A program made the position numbers and the translations under genes. DNA of 64,000 nucleotides from Saccopteryx bilineata (Eukaryota > Chordata > Mammalia > Chiroptera > Emballonuridae), in NCBI RefSeq assembly GCF_036850765.1, contig NC_089496.1, positions 52,707,613 through 52,771,612 on the forward strand, read 5' to 3'. The notes beneath the pieces were generated by a model, which was not told where the DNA came from, did not search any database, and saw only the letters and a program-made list of their open reading frames with translations. Shown piece by piece: positions 36,050 through 46,486 of the stretch. The first letter of the stretch is position 1, and every line of letters begins with the position of its first letter.

Positions 36050-36172
36050 CAGAAAGAAAAGAATTCAGCTCTCTCACTCGATTTTCACTGACGCCGTCTC
36101 CTCCTGTGGGACCCCTGGATCCCCCCCGGGGCTGGACCCCGGGAGACTCTGAAGTCTTTTCCTCCTGCAACA

Positions 36173-36390
36173 TGCCTGGCTCTTAGCTTTTTTTTTTTTT
36201 TCCTCAACACTTATCATTACTTAGCAAGGTCCCTATTTTACTCATTTCTCTAGGCATATTGTCTATCTCTCCTCCTGGATCGAACATGCCAGGAGGGCTG
36301 AGATGTTTGTCTTTCTCACGTGTCCCTTGCCGGAGTACGGAAGCTAATGCCGGGCGTGGAACAAATTTTTGCCGAGTGGAAGCAGATTTA
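36173..36390 (+). mobile_element. L2 LINE 3' end, right part of the LTR-split copy
   Basis: AACACTTATCATTACTTAGC, then TATTGTCTATCTCTCCTCCT, ACATGCCAGGAGGGCTGAGA and AAGCTAATGCCGGGCGTGGA continue the L2 where the left part stopped. A T run of about 14 at 36188 follows the LTR edge. Confidence 0.68.
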
Positions 36391-36549
36391 GGTGACAAAT
36401 GTGCACATGTGGTGCCCATACACCATTTCTCCCCAGTGTCAAGTTAGCAAGACAGAGCAGACGCCGGAAGGAAGAAAAGAACTTCGAGGGGGCCTGCGTC
36501 TCCACTTTCTCCAGATATAAAGGGTTTCACAGAACAGTAAGAGGCCTTC

Positions 36550-36935
36550 TTTTTTTTTTTTTTTTTTTTTTTTGTATTTTTCTGAAGCTGGAAACGGGGA
36601 GAGACAGTCAGACAGACTCCTGCATGCGCCCAACCGGGATCCACCCGGCACGCCCACCAGGGGCGATGCTCTGCCCCTCCGGGGCGTCACCCTGTTGCGA
36701 CCAGAGCCACTCTAGCACCTGGGGCAGAGGCCAAGGAGCCATCCCCAGCACCCGGGCCATCTTTGCTCCAGTGGAGCCTCGGCTGCGGGAGGGGAAGAGA
36801 GAGACAGAGAGGAAGGAGAGGGGGAGGGGTGGAGAAACAGATGGGTGCTTCTCATGTGTGCCCTGGCCGGAAATCGAACCCGGGACTTCTGCACGCCAGG
36901 CCAACGCTCTACCACTGAGCCAACCGGCCAGGGCC
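36550..36935 (-). mobile_element. VES SINE with near-perfect target duplication
   Basis: A T run, GATCCACCCGGCACGCCCAC, the purine-rich body and GAGCCAACCGGCCAGGGCC mark an inverted VES. AAGAGGCCTTC at 36539-36549 and AAGAGACCTTC at 36936-36946 are an 11-bp duplication with one mismatch. The sequence is close to the young 11.2-kb copy. Confidence 0.96.
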
Positions 36936-36946
36936 AAGAGACCTTC

Positions 36947-37570
36947 TTTAATTCCTCTTAATTATGCCCTGGGCCTTCCCACGTGAGCTGACACTCACTC
37001 TGAAAGGAGCGATGTCTCCCTGTGTTCCTGTTGGCTCAGTGATGCCCAATTATGAATCTGTAAGACTACACCACTGTCCCGGGGGCGTCAAGAAGAAGAA
37101 ACTTAGTCTAGTGAGAACAATAAAAGTGTCATACCGTCTATTCGGAAACTTTGTCTTATTTTGTCCTTTACAAACTAACCATTCCTGGTTCCTGTTTACA
37201 GCAGGACAAGGCACTCTGAGGTCCATTTAAAAGAGATTAGCTCTAGGTCACACCCAAAGGGGCTCTGTCTGAGCCCACTCCCAATGTCACTGGCAGCAGG
37301 AATGTAGCAAAGACTCTGAAGGGTGGTGCAAGAGAGTTGCCTGGGGATGCCAGCTTGGTGTTGACTGCGGTTTGCAGTTTGCATTAGAAGTTACTTTTTT
37401 TTTTTTTTTTTTGGTAATGACATTGGGTGTCCAGTGCAAAACAGGCTTCTTTACATGCGACATCCGTCCGTGTTGTGACTCCCATAAGATCTGTACTGCC
37501 AGAGCCAGACTGTTAGCTCTTCTCCTATCATGCTTCTGGGACCAACACAACGTCAGAAAAACTCTGTCTA
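36947..37570. other. Single-copy sequence, no gene seen
   Basis: A T run of about 18 lies at 37396-37413. No repeat family is recognised. Confidence 0.35.
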
Positions 37571-37930
37571 GCCCTAGCCAGTTGGCTCAGTGGTAGAGCT
37601 CTGGCCTGGCGTGCTGATGTCCTAGGTTTGATTCCCAGCCAGGGCATACAGGAGGAGTGACCATCTGCTCCATTCTTCCCCTTCTCTCTCTCTCTCTCTC
37701 TCTCTCTTTTCCCCTCCCACAGCCATGGCTCAATTGGTTCAAGCGAATTGACCCTGGGTGCTGAGGATGGCTCTGTGGCTTCTGCCTCAGGTGCTAAGAA
37801 AGAGCTTGTTTGCTGAGCAATGGAGCAACACCACAGATGGGCAGAGCATCGCCCCCTAGTGGGCTTAGTGGTGGATCCTGGTCGGGCGCATGTGGGAGTC
37901 TTTCTGCCTCCCCTCCTCTCACTAAAATTA
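37571..37930 (+). mobile_element. VES SINE whose 3' end seeds a microsatellite
   Basis: It starts GCCCTAGCCAGTTGGCTCAG, has GGTTTGATTCC as a decayed B box and a (TC)n middle at about 37684-37709, and ends TAAAATTAAAAAAGAAAGAG. In place of a plain A tail it runs into a long purine array. Confidence 0.93.
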
Positions 37931-37934
37931 AAAA

Positions 37935-38232
37935 AGAAAGAGATAGAGAGAGAAAGGAAAGGAAAGGAAAGGAAAGGAAAGGAAAGGAAAGGAAAGGAAA
38001 GGAAAGGAAAGGAAAGGAAAGGAAGGAAGGAAGGAAGGAAAGAAGGAAGGAAGGAAGGAAGGAAGGAAGGAAGGAAGGAAAAGAAGAAGGAAAAGAAGAA
38101 GGAAAAGAAGAAGGAAGGAAAGGAAGGAAGGAAGAAAGGAGAAGGAAGGAAGGAGAAGGAAGGAAGGAGAAGGGAGGGAGGGAAGGAGGGAGGGAGGGAA
38201 GGAGGGAGGGAGGGAGGGAGGGAGGAAGAGAG
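37935..38232. repeat. 300-bp purine microsatellite (GGAAA, GGAA, GAAGGAAAA, GGGA)
   Basis: About 14 GGAAA units are followed by GGAA units, AAGAAGGAA-type units and finally GGGAGGGAGGGA-type units. The strand is all purine. It creates open frames of several hundred codons rich in K/R/E/G or, on the other strand, S/F/P/L. None of these is a gene. Confidence 0.95.
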
Positions 38233-40430
38233 CACAGCTACTGACTCTATAAGGCACATGCGAGCTCCCCCACCTCCACCCCACCCTGTGTTACCCGGAC
38301 CGCCGCCACACCGGCCTCCGCACCCCTGGCAGGGAGGCACTCTGAGACAGCTGTCACAAGCGCCACAAGTGCTCTTCTTGCTTCGGCATCACTTGGGATG
38401 CTGTTGCAAAGCCACCCGGTACAGGAGCGCGGGTCTGTGCTGACGGCGATGCGGGATGCCGGCTCCCACAGCACGGCCCTCCTGGGACTGAATACTAATG
38501 CGGGCCTGCGCCCTGCGCCCTCCACCTCAGGCACACCCAGGGCAGCCGGGAGCCCGCGCGGCCCATTAGCATGCAGGTGCTGGAGGACACTAAGCACCTC
38601 ATCACTGTGGCTAAGTACCCGGGAGCAAAATCATGATTTATCCATGTTCTGGCCTCCTTCGGCTGCAGAATTTTGAAGGCTGGGGGCTCTGCAGAGATTG
38701 GCTTTGATAAGCACAGGTGCCGACTATGCATCTGGATGCCCCCAAGTATTTAGTCTCACGAGAAGGTCAATAGCAAGTTGTTTTGTTTTAAAGAAAAAAA
38801 AAAAAAAGGATCAATTATCCAATGGCTGTCTGGCTTTATTAAAACAGGATAATAGTGCCCAAGGTGGCACCGAGCTGGGATGGAAAGGGTCCACTCTCTC
38901 TCCGGCTTTGCCTGAGAGAACCCCGGTCTCTGGACATTGAGGAGGCAGCCCATGGTGGCTGAGCGTGGCAGTGCCCAAGGGGTCGCGGCCCCCTTGCCCA
39001 CGCTCTGGAGGCCTCCACAGCTGACAGTCTCTGCGGCAGACACTTGCCAGGCAGAAGCCAGAGGGGTGCTGGGGGGAGCGCTCTCTGTCTGCTACTCTGC
39101 TCGCCATCAGAGGGGTCACCACCTCTGTGTGGGACACCCTTCAAGTTCCAAAGGAGAGTCAGCGTTTCGCTCTGCCTTGCGGTCCTTTGTCTACCTGACG
39201 CCAAACTCCTAGAGTTTGAGAAGCAACATTTCTGCCGCTTCTCTGAATAGATAAAACCTAAGGGGGCCCCGTGTGCCGGCTTCGGGCATCTGATTGTCCC
39301 CCGCCCCTTAGCAGATCCCGTGTCTTCTCTGGGGAGCCCTGGGCGGCTCAGGGAAGCAACTGAGCTTGTCCCCCTGCACTGGGTCAGCCCCTGCACAGCA
39401 GAGCAGCGTGGCCTTGTCCCGCAGGGCACCACAGTGTGGGAGAGTGGGTCTGAGTGCACGGGGCAGCGAGGCGTGGGACCCCTGCACACCGGGTCCCACA
39501 CAACTGCATGTGCTTGGGGCCACTGGGAAGCATGGTGTTGACAGAGAGGCTGTGAGGAGTGGGAAGGCTGAGGGCGGAGCCCGGCTGCACTGACTGAGGG
39601 CAGAGCCCGGCTGCCCAGTGGCCGGTGAGCCAGGTGATGCTGACGGCATCCCGAGCCGCTCAGACGAAGGTTTCCGAGAGCGCAAACCCTCTGACTCTCC
39701 AGCCCACGGCACTGAATTTCCACACCACTGGCTCCGTGGCAGCGGTGAGACAAGGTCCCTGCGGTCTCACGTGAAGAGAGGAGCGGGCTGCCACCTACCA
39801 CGCCCTCCTCTCCCGCAGGGAACCTGGCGGGGGTCACCTTGCCCCAGGGACGGGCTCACGGGCAGTCTGGCTGCCCTGCGACCTTCACTGTAGCTGCTGA
39901 GAAAGCCCACGAAACAGACCCTCGAGAAGAAAGAGGAGTGATTCTGAGCACCCGGGATAGAGCAGAAGGCCGTGGCCTGTGTGACACCGTGTCCTGACGT
40001 TGGAGTGCGAGGCTATCAAGGGGCCAAAGCTGTGACTGTGTCTGTGTGAATCGGAGCTGCCCCCGGCACGGAGGCGCCGTTGGACAAGGGAGATTAGAGC
40101 ACACGTTTGGACAGGCAGGGCGTCTCCCACAAGCCAGGTGGGAAGGGGAACAGAACCGGGTGCTGCACAGACGGACATGGACCCTTCTGAGGGAGAACGC
40201 TGCTGGACTCTCCGTGGAGACAGGGAAAGCACTTGGTTAAACTGCAGTGGCAGGAGTTTTTCTCTTTGTTCCAAATCTGCTGGTAGATGGTGCTAGACCC
40301 TTGGAGGGTCCACTGAGGCCGGTCCTCTCTCCTTCTGAGCACATGCTCAGTGTGAAGGCCACCTCCTTTCTGGAGGTTCTTTCCCGGCCCACCCTCCCAT
40401 GCAAGTACCATCCACACGCCACGGTAAGAG
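38233..40430. other. GC-rich block without a recognised gene
   Basis: This is the longest GC-rich stretch in the window. The longest frame is 332 codons on the minus strand at 38839-39837, and overlapping frames exist on the other strand, as expected in GC-rich random sequence. No domain, transmembrane segment or repeat family is recognised. Confidence 0.4.
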
Positions 40431-40690
40431 CCAGTGGTAGCTACACTGCCCTTCCTGTGCCCCGCCCCTGCATTGCATTTGTATCCGTTTCATTCACCCT
40501 AATCCGGATCGAACCTCTATAATGGTAAATGCTATTATTTTCAATTCACAGCCACTACATCGGTGCCATGGAAATCCAGCCACGTGTCTGAGGCCATTCA
40601 GTTTGTGAATGGAGAAATCCGAATTTGAACCTAGGCTGTGATTACACCTGACCTTGCTCTTAACCGGTGGGCTACACTGTCCCTACAACA
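40431..40690 (+). mobile_element. MIR SINE
   Basis: ATTATTTTCAATTCACAGCC, then GAGGCCATTCAGTTTGTGAA, CGAATTTGAACCTAGGCTGT and GCTCTTAACCGGTGGGCTAC follow MIR core and 5'-to-3' order with strong divergence. Confidence 0.6.
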
Positions 40691-41849
40691 GACCAAAGAA
40701 CCGACACCTTCCACTCTCAGCTTTTGTCCTTAGTCATAGGTCCTCTCCTTTAATTCCAAAAGCACGTATTGTTGGCAACATTTAATCCAGGACTTGATCT
40801 AATACTATACTAGAAAGTCATCTAAGGTGTTTATTAAATGTATTTTTTTTCCCACAAGGTGACACATTCTTTAAGAGCACGGTATAACTTTAATCTGCCC
40901 CCTGTATCTCCAGTACTGTAAAGGCCTGATAGTATGTGCTCAGTCACACCTAGTAACTGAACTCAACAGGACAGTTAATATAGATGCAACGATGATAAAA
41001 ACGGAAGAACACTGCATTCATCATTCTGACACGCTTCTTTGCTAAATATCCCGGAATCACAGCCACGGCAGCTTTCACCACGCCGCTCTGATCACCCCTT
41101 TGAAATGTCGAGCTGATGAGAAGATGGTAAGGACTCAGCTGCATTTTGCAGGCAGGGCAAGTGAGTACATTCCGGAATAACAATTCAATAGTGACTAGGT
41201 CAGAGGGCTGTCGAGTAAGACACTAAAGTGATGTACTGAAAACAAGCCAGGAGCAACGCGCAGATCAATAAAGACATCGGAGAAAGAGCCGGGGTTGACC
41301 AGACCTCTGGGCAGGTCTGCCAAGCAGATAGGATCTAGATTAGCCATGAACGAACAAACCACTACTGCAGCGACCACCCAGAAGCCATGTAGGTGGCATT
41401 AGGCTCCCTTTACTGAGGCTCTGGGGGGACCTGGCAAGATAAACACGTATGTATAAATATAATTGATGCTTCTGAGCACGCTGGTCATTGGGAAGGCTAT
41501 ATATAAGCTTAGTCTGAACCTCCTGGGTGTACCCTTGACCCGGAACAAATAAGACTTAAGGTGACTATTCTAGGGAATGCTCCACCATCTGATTAAAAAG
41601 ATGGACCTAAATGAAGCTGGCTGCTTGACCATCGCTTAGGTGTGAGGACTTCCACAGCTCACCCAACCGACCCCCGCCTGTGTGCAGTGAGGAGACAGCA
41701 TCACGCCGGGTCAGCTAGCTGTCCTGAATAAGGTGCTGTGTGTGCATCAACGCGTGAGCATTCCCGAGCAGCGCGCCGTAGTGAAGGTGATGTCGTGGGA
41801 GAGAAGGGGGTGTGTGACAGGTGTGGGCAGTGACGGAGGAGGAACCCAT
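40691..41849. other. Single-copy sequence, no gene seen
   Basis: Contains no feature that I recognise. Confidence 0.35.
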
Positions 41850-42058
41850 TCCTTAATCCAGTAAGTATTTACTGAGCGTCTACTGCGGCAAGTGTCAGGT
41901 ACGGAACTCTAAACAAAACCAACCCAAGTCCTTCTTGTGACTGTAGGGAAGGAGAGGACCATTAAAGCGTTTTAGAAAGGAACTGTAGTGGTGAGTTATG
42001 GAAAGGGCTGTGCAGGGAAGTTAGACCGCTGAGAGGCAGAGCAGTGGGAAAAGACGTA

Positions 42059-42411
42059 CAGGGGTCCTCGGGTTATGACCCAGTTCCGTCCCTGCAACAG
42101 TGATGTAGCCCGAATTTTGGTGTAAGTCGAAACACACCCTAGCCTAACACAGAGGGAACGCTTGAGGTTTTAACAGTCCAAAATGGCACAGGTAAGCGTA
42201 CTGGGGCGCCAACTCCCTCATTCATACCCGGCTACTGCGTTTTCTTCCGCTGCGCGCAGCCAAACTGGTTCACCCGCAGAGTCCGTGAGTAAGACGTTAA
42301 CGGCGTAAGCTGAATCACTCACGGCTCAATATTTTTAAGTGTTTATGGGAGTGAGCATCGTAAACTCGAAACATCACATGTGGAGACTGCCGTAACCTGA
42401 GGACCCCCCGG
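42059..42411 (+). mobile_element. Pogo/Tigger-like non-autonomous DNA transposon
   Basis: The 353-bp element starts CAGGGGTCCTCGGGTTATGA and ends CGTAACCTGAGGACCCCCCG, so the termini are inverted repeats of about 18 bp. It is flanked by TA at 42057-42058 and 42412-42413, the target preference of Tc1/mariner-pogo elements. It has no coding capacity. The interior includes AGTAAGACGTTAACGGCGTA. Confidence 0.85.
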
Positions 42412-42603
42412 TACTTGAAACTGGATGCCAGGGAGAACTTTGTTGAGAAAGCAACATCGAAGCTAAAACTCGACAGATGAGGTGGCATCTCACCTACATG
42501 GGGTGGCATGTGGAGGCCAGTCCAGGCAGAAGGAGTCCCAGGGCTTGATGTCCCTGGGAAGGAAGAATCTTGATGTGTTTTCAGCTGAAGGGAGGCTAAA
42601 ACG

Positions 42604-42968
42604 CTGGGGCAGCGGTGCTGAGGGAGGAACTGACCCCGGGGCAGAGGTGGTGAGGGAGGGACTGACCCCGGGGGCAGAGGTGCTGAGGGAGGGACTGACC
42701 CCGGGGCAGAGGTGCTGAGGGAGGGACTGACCCCGGGGGCATTGGTGGTGAGGGAGGGACTGACCCCGGGGGCAGCGGTGCTGAGGGAGGGACTGACCCC
42801 GGGGCAGAGGTGGTGAGGGAGGGACTGACCCCGGAGGCAGAGGTGCTGAGGGAGGGACTGACCCCGGGGCAGAGGTGCTGAGGGAGGGACTGACCCCGGG
42901 GGCATTGGTGGTGAGGGAGGGACTGACCTGGGGGCAGAGGTGCTGAGGGAGGGGCTGACCCGGGGGCA
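42604..42968. repeat. Minisatellite, about 11 units of about 33 bp
   Basis: The units have the form GAGGTGCTGAGGGAGGGACT followed by GACCCCGGGGGCA. Two sub-types alternate, GGTGCTG and GGTGGTG. The array sits inside the inverted L2 and creates a repetitive frame of 219-235 codons on the minus strand. Confidence 0.93.
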
Positions 42969-43171
42969 GCGCGGAGGCGGCAGCACAGGCCGGTCCAAGT
43001 TCGCTGGCAGCTGTGCAGGCAATACTGAGGAGTTTGGGTTTAAGCGTCAGGGCTTCTCGAGAGGATCCAGTGTGGGTGGTCTGCTCTATGGGACACGGAG
43101 CAAGGGTGAATGCAGGAGGGCCAGTTAGGGAGCCAGTGTAGTTGTCCACGCGGGAGAGGATGCTTGGGCAC

Positions 43172-43193
43172 GGGGGGGGGGGGGGGGGGGGGG
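43172..43193. repeat. 22-base G run
   Basis: An uninterrupted run of 22 G, the longest homopolymer of G in the window. Confidence 0.9.
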
Positions 43194-46099
43194 CAGCAGG
43201 TGGGAGGACCGGGAGACAGAATTGGGGTGTCTCTCAGAGAGGGCCTCTGTAGGGCACACACAGGAAAACCACGTTGATAACTTCAGATAAAAAGGGATGT
43301 GGATTGATGATCCCACCGAAATGCATGTTAGCTCTAAATCGGGTAATAGAAAGATAGCTTGTAAATCACTCTGAGCTGTAGCCTATCGTTCTTAAAGGTT
43401 TTACCCATTCTAAGATGCCATTTAAAAAAAAAAAAAAAAAAACAGTCTCTCTGAATTCCGGATCACTTATAATTGAGAGCAGATTAAAGGACATGATATG
43501 TTTATCATTTCTCTCCTCCCCTCCCCCTCAACAAACAGCATGAGAGATTCCCAGGCTTTAAATGTAGAACATCTTTCCCATGTGTTAGTTCAAATGTATC
43601 CAATGAAAGCTTCTTTCAAAGCACTCTTCAGGACCCGGCAGCTGGGAGATTGGGCTCTCCCGACATCAGAGCGCGCTCCGGGGCGGGGGCGGGGCCAGGG
43701 CCAGGGCCAGGGGGCGGGGGGCGCTGAGTGTTTCTGCTACAAGTCAATTCCCAGCAGCCCAGAAGGCGGGAGGGAGGAGGCTGGCGACCAGAATGGAGCG
43801 GAGCCTGTAAACACAAGGTTATCATTTATTTCCCGTTACAAAATTATTCAGCAAGAAGTACATTTTCAAAGCATGTGGGGGGGGGGGGGTGAGGCGGTCA
43901 AATCCCCTTGTGATGTTTTGAAATTCCACCCACAAGGGTTTAACTGCATTCAAGAACAACACGGTAATTATGTTCTGGCTGACTTCAACCCACACGTTGA
44001 CTGTTAGTTAGCAAAGTCGTATTTTGTACCATGAGTAACAGTCGCCCGTGGACTGCTCTGGAGACAGCGTCCCAGTCCCGGCGATGGAAACCTTGTCCCC
44101 TGGCTGGACCATCCGGTGGCCGAGCCTCCCTGAGTGCCTGGGAGGGTCCATTCATGCACCTCACCCAGTGACTCACTATTTCCCGCCCGCGAGCTTCGGG
44201 CTGCTGCTGAGTCGCCCCAGCCGACAGCCCCGTCTGGCGGACAGCCATCCCAGGTAGAGCATTCATTTTGAACAAATGGCCACGGGATCCAGGTGGCAAT
44301 GAACAAGAGTGGCCGTCCGTCCAGAGCCAGGCACACACATGGAGGCAGTGAGACGCTTGCTCTTTGCTGGGATTTGAAATAACCTTGAAGAACCCACTCC
44401 CGGGCTCGGTTTGCTCATTATTCCATACGACTCCCTTGGCTTTCATGACGACACGGCTCCTTCGAGTTACGTTACTAGAGGCTCCCCGGCAATGAGTGTT
44501 TCTTAGGGGGAATTGTCCTTAGGTTTCCAGGTCCTCCCTGTTCCGTACAACCAGCCTTGGGGGGGGGGGGAAGCCCCTGACGTCCTCGGGTTGCTCACAC
44601 ACACGTGCTATTCCGAGCTCTTATCTAAAGTGACATGCTCTGCTTTTCTCACTTTTTTAAATCCCCTGATCTCAGTTTCCGGTCTTCCTTCTCAGTCTGG
44701 AGTTTTACCTAAGCACAATACGAAGAGGCCTTTGGCATCTAGAAATAGTGATAATGAGTGACTCCGTCCCTGGGGTGCGTTGGGAGGGGAGACCAGGGAC
44801 TCTCCTCACCATCCGGAACCGAACCAGGTTCCTGGTGCCACCACTCAAACCAGGGAGGAGCCCTGAGCCGGCGGTTTCCTGTCTCTCTGCACTTTCCTTA
44901 CTCACGGTGAAATCTGAGACTTGCGACTAATAACGGGAATGGTTCTTCGTAGCTGGGGAGGAGAGATGGTTAGATTACAAACAACAATGAGGTCCAGGCT
45001 TCCAGTGGAGAAAGAACACTACTTTGCCTGATCAGGAGACCGAGAAAAAGGAAGAGGACTGTTGAATGTCCCCCTGGTCAGACAGGGCAGGAGAAGGCAT
45101 GGGGTCGAACACGGCTGCGTGGGAAGGAGCCCAGCCTTCCTGTCCCTTCAGGGGGCGCTTTAACTAAAACTGACAGTGCTCAATTATTCTTTCATTAGTA
45201 GTGGCTGTTTGTTGGTGTGTTTATTTGTTTGTTTCAGGAAGATTCAAAGCTGTGCTAGACTCTGCAGTTAGAGTTGTGAGAAAAGAAGCAAAGCTATGCA
45301 GGAAAACGTAGCCTCTGGTTTTCATCGTGTCTATGTTTTAAGGGTTTGGAGAGTTAATCCAGATGGGGTAAATATAGTGCCTGCTCCAGTGCCTGAGACA
45401 GACTTTCAGCAGACAGCAGCGGTCCTACCTGCGACGGCACAGCCCTATGCCATGCTAATTCCAGTTTCCTTTTAACCACTCAGCCCTGCAAAAGTGCTAA
45501 TGGGATACAATAACAAGGAAATTAAAAGTTGCAAGCAAAAGCGATATATTCAGCAACACATACTTCAGTGAGAAGTACAGCAGCCCTTTGGGAATGTAGT
45601 AGAAAATGGAAGGATAGGAATCTTTAATAAAAAGGAGATCAAACGATCCCCAAGAATGCGTCGTAAGGGGCAGAATCTCATATAAACAACCGAGTAAGAC
45701 ATTGCGGATCGTTAGTGAATAAAATCTTAGTCGTTTGCCTCCTAATCGGTCGAGCTGAGCTGTTGGTTTCTAAGTTTCACCTAGCTTCCGAATGAGTCAC
45801 TGTTCATCGGCTCGAAACTTTTTTACAAAAACTTCCCCAGGATAAAATATGTCCCAGCTGGTTAAAAAGAAAAAACAAACGCCTCCATCTGGCATCATAG
45901 TCAGAGCCCACGTTAGTGCCAAGCCGTGGACAAGATGAAGGAGGGTTTGCCGAGCTGCCTAAAGATGAGAAAGTGGTAGTTGGAGGGGAGGGGACAGCCA
46001 CCGGGAAGGCACAGTGGCCGCTGGCCCCTCCAGTGCCGGCGGGAATCAAGTTCGTTCAAGAACTCGGGCAACCTTGTTGGCGCTCTCTGCTCAAGGTGA
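43194..46099. other. Single-copy block with G runs, no gene seen
   Basis: Long G runs lie at 43877-43889 (13) and 44559-44570 (12), and an A run at 43423-43442. Around 45345-45450 a faint MIR-like stretch is possible. No open frame shows a domain. Confidence 0.35.
43676..43725 (+). promoter_or_regulatory. Cluster of GC boxes / potential G-quadruplex
   Basis: GGGGCGGGGGCGGGGCC with GGGCCAGGGCCAGGGGGCGG contains several Sp1-like GGGCGG boxes and several G3+ tracts. No promoter is shown by the sequence. A TATA box, an initiator and a downstream exon are not visible. Confidence 0.3.
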
Positions 46100-46235
46100 T
46101 TTTGAGTCGACCCAGCTATTCATTTCTAGGTTGGTGCCGAACATCAGTGTATAGACGCCTGCCCTATGTTCTTAGAGTCACTGTGACTAAGAAAAAACGG
46201 AAACCACCTACATGCTCATTAACAGTAGAACAGAT

Positions 46236-46486
46236 GTGTTAATGGTGATACAGTTTTACAATAAAGGTGATTATAAAGCAAAGGAAAATAAAAACATGTA
46301 GACACAGACAGCAGTGTGGGGACTGAAGGAGGGAAAGGGGATGGATGGTGATGGAGGGGGACTTCACCTGGGGTGACGAATACACACTGCAATTGAGAGA
46401 TGATGTATCGTAGAACTGTACCTCTAAAATCTGCGTAATTTTAACAGTCAACGTCACCCCAGTACATTCAGTTTAAAAACATTGAA
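46236..46486 (+). mobile_element. L1 3' UTR fragment, sense
   Basis: GGGAAAGGGGATGGATGGTG, then GACTTCACCTGGGGTGACGA, CACTGCAATTGAGAGATGAT, GTAGAACTGTACCTCTAAAA and GTCAACGTCACCCCAGTACA are the L1 3' end in sense order. An A-poor end replaces the poly(A) tail. Sequence upstream at about 46190-46235 may belong to the same element. Confidence 0.82.

Larger units (their letters stand above)
34728..36172 (+). mobile_element. Solo endogenous retroviral LTR, about 1.45 kb
   Basis: It starts TGTCGGGAGCC and ends TCCTCCTGCAACA, the TG...CA termini of a retroviral LTR. The same L2 flanks both sides. Near the 3' end are a TATA-like CATAAAAA at 35983-35990 and AATAAA at 36044-36049, followed by a GC-rich end, the order expected for U3, R and U5. 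The TGTCGGGAGCC start recalls class II (IAP-like) LTRs, but the class is inferred. No primer-binding site or internal region follows, so this is a solo LTR with no viral gene. No matching duplication adjoins the termini. Confidence 0.8.
41850..43171 (-). mobile_element. L2 LINE, antisense, twice interrupted
   Basis: The plus strand begins GTAAGTATTTACTGAGCGTC and TACTGCGGCAAGTGTCAGGT. It is broken by the pogo-like element at 42059-42411 and resumes ACTGGATGCCAGGGAGAACT. A minisatellite breaks it again at about 42604-42968, and it ends with GCAGGAGGGCCAGTTAGGGA and GTGTAGTTGTCCACGCGGGA. The order is that of an inverted L2 3' end. Confidence 0.65.

Noticed and set aside
34728..36172. A full provirus
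   Set aside because: There is only one LTR and no internal region, primer-binding site or viral gene. L2 sequence continues directly after it.
36399..36986. 195-codon plus-strand frame
   Set aside because: Most of it is an inverted VES SINE read in frame.
37528..38443. 270-codon minus-strand and 207-codon plus-strand frames
   Set aside because: They combine VES sequence with the purine microsatellite, giving S/F/P/L-rich or K/R/E/G-rich low complexity.
42315..43149. 235- and 219-codon proline/serine-rich minus-strand frames
   Set aside because: They are produced by the 33-bp minisatellite inside an L2.
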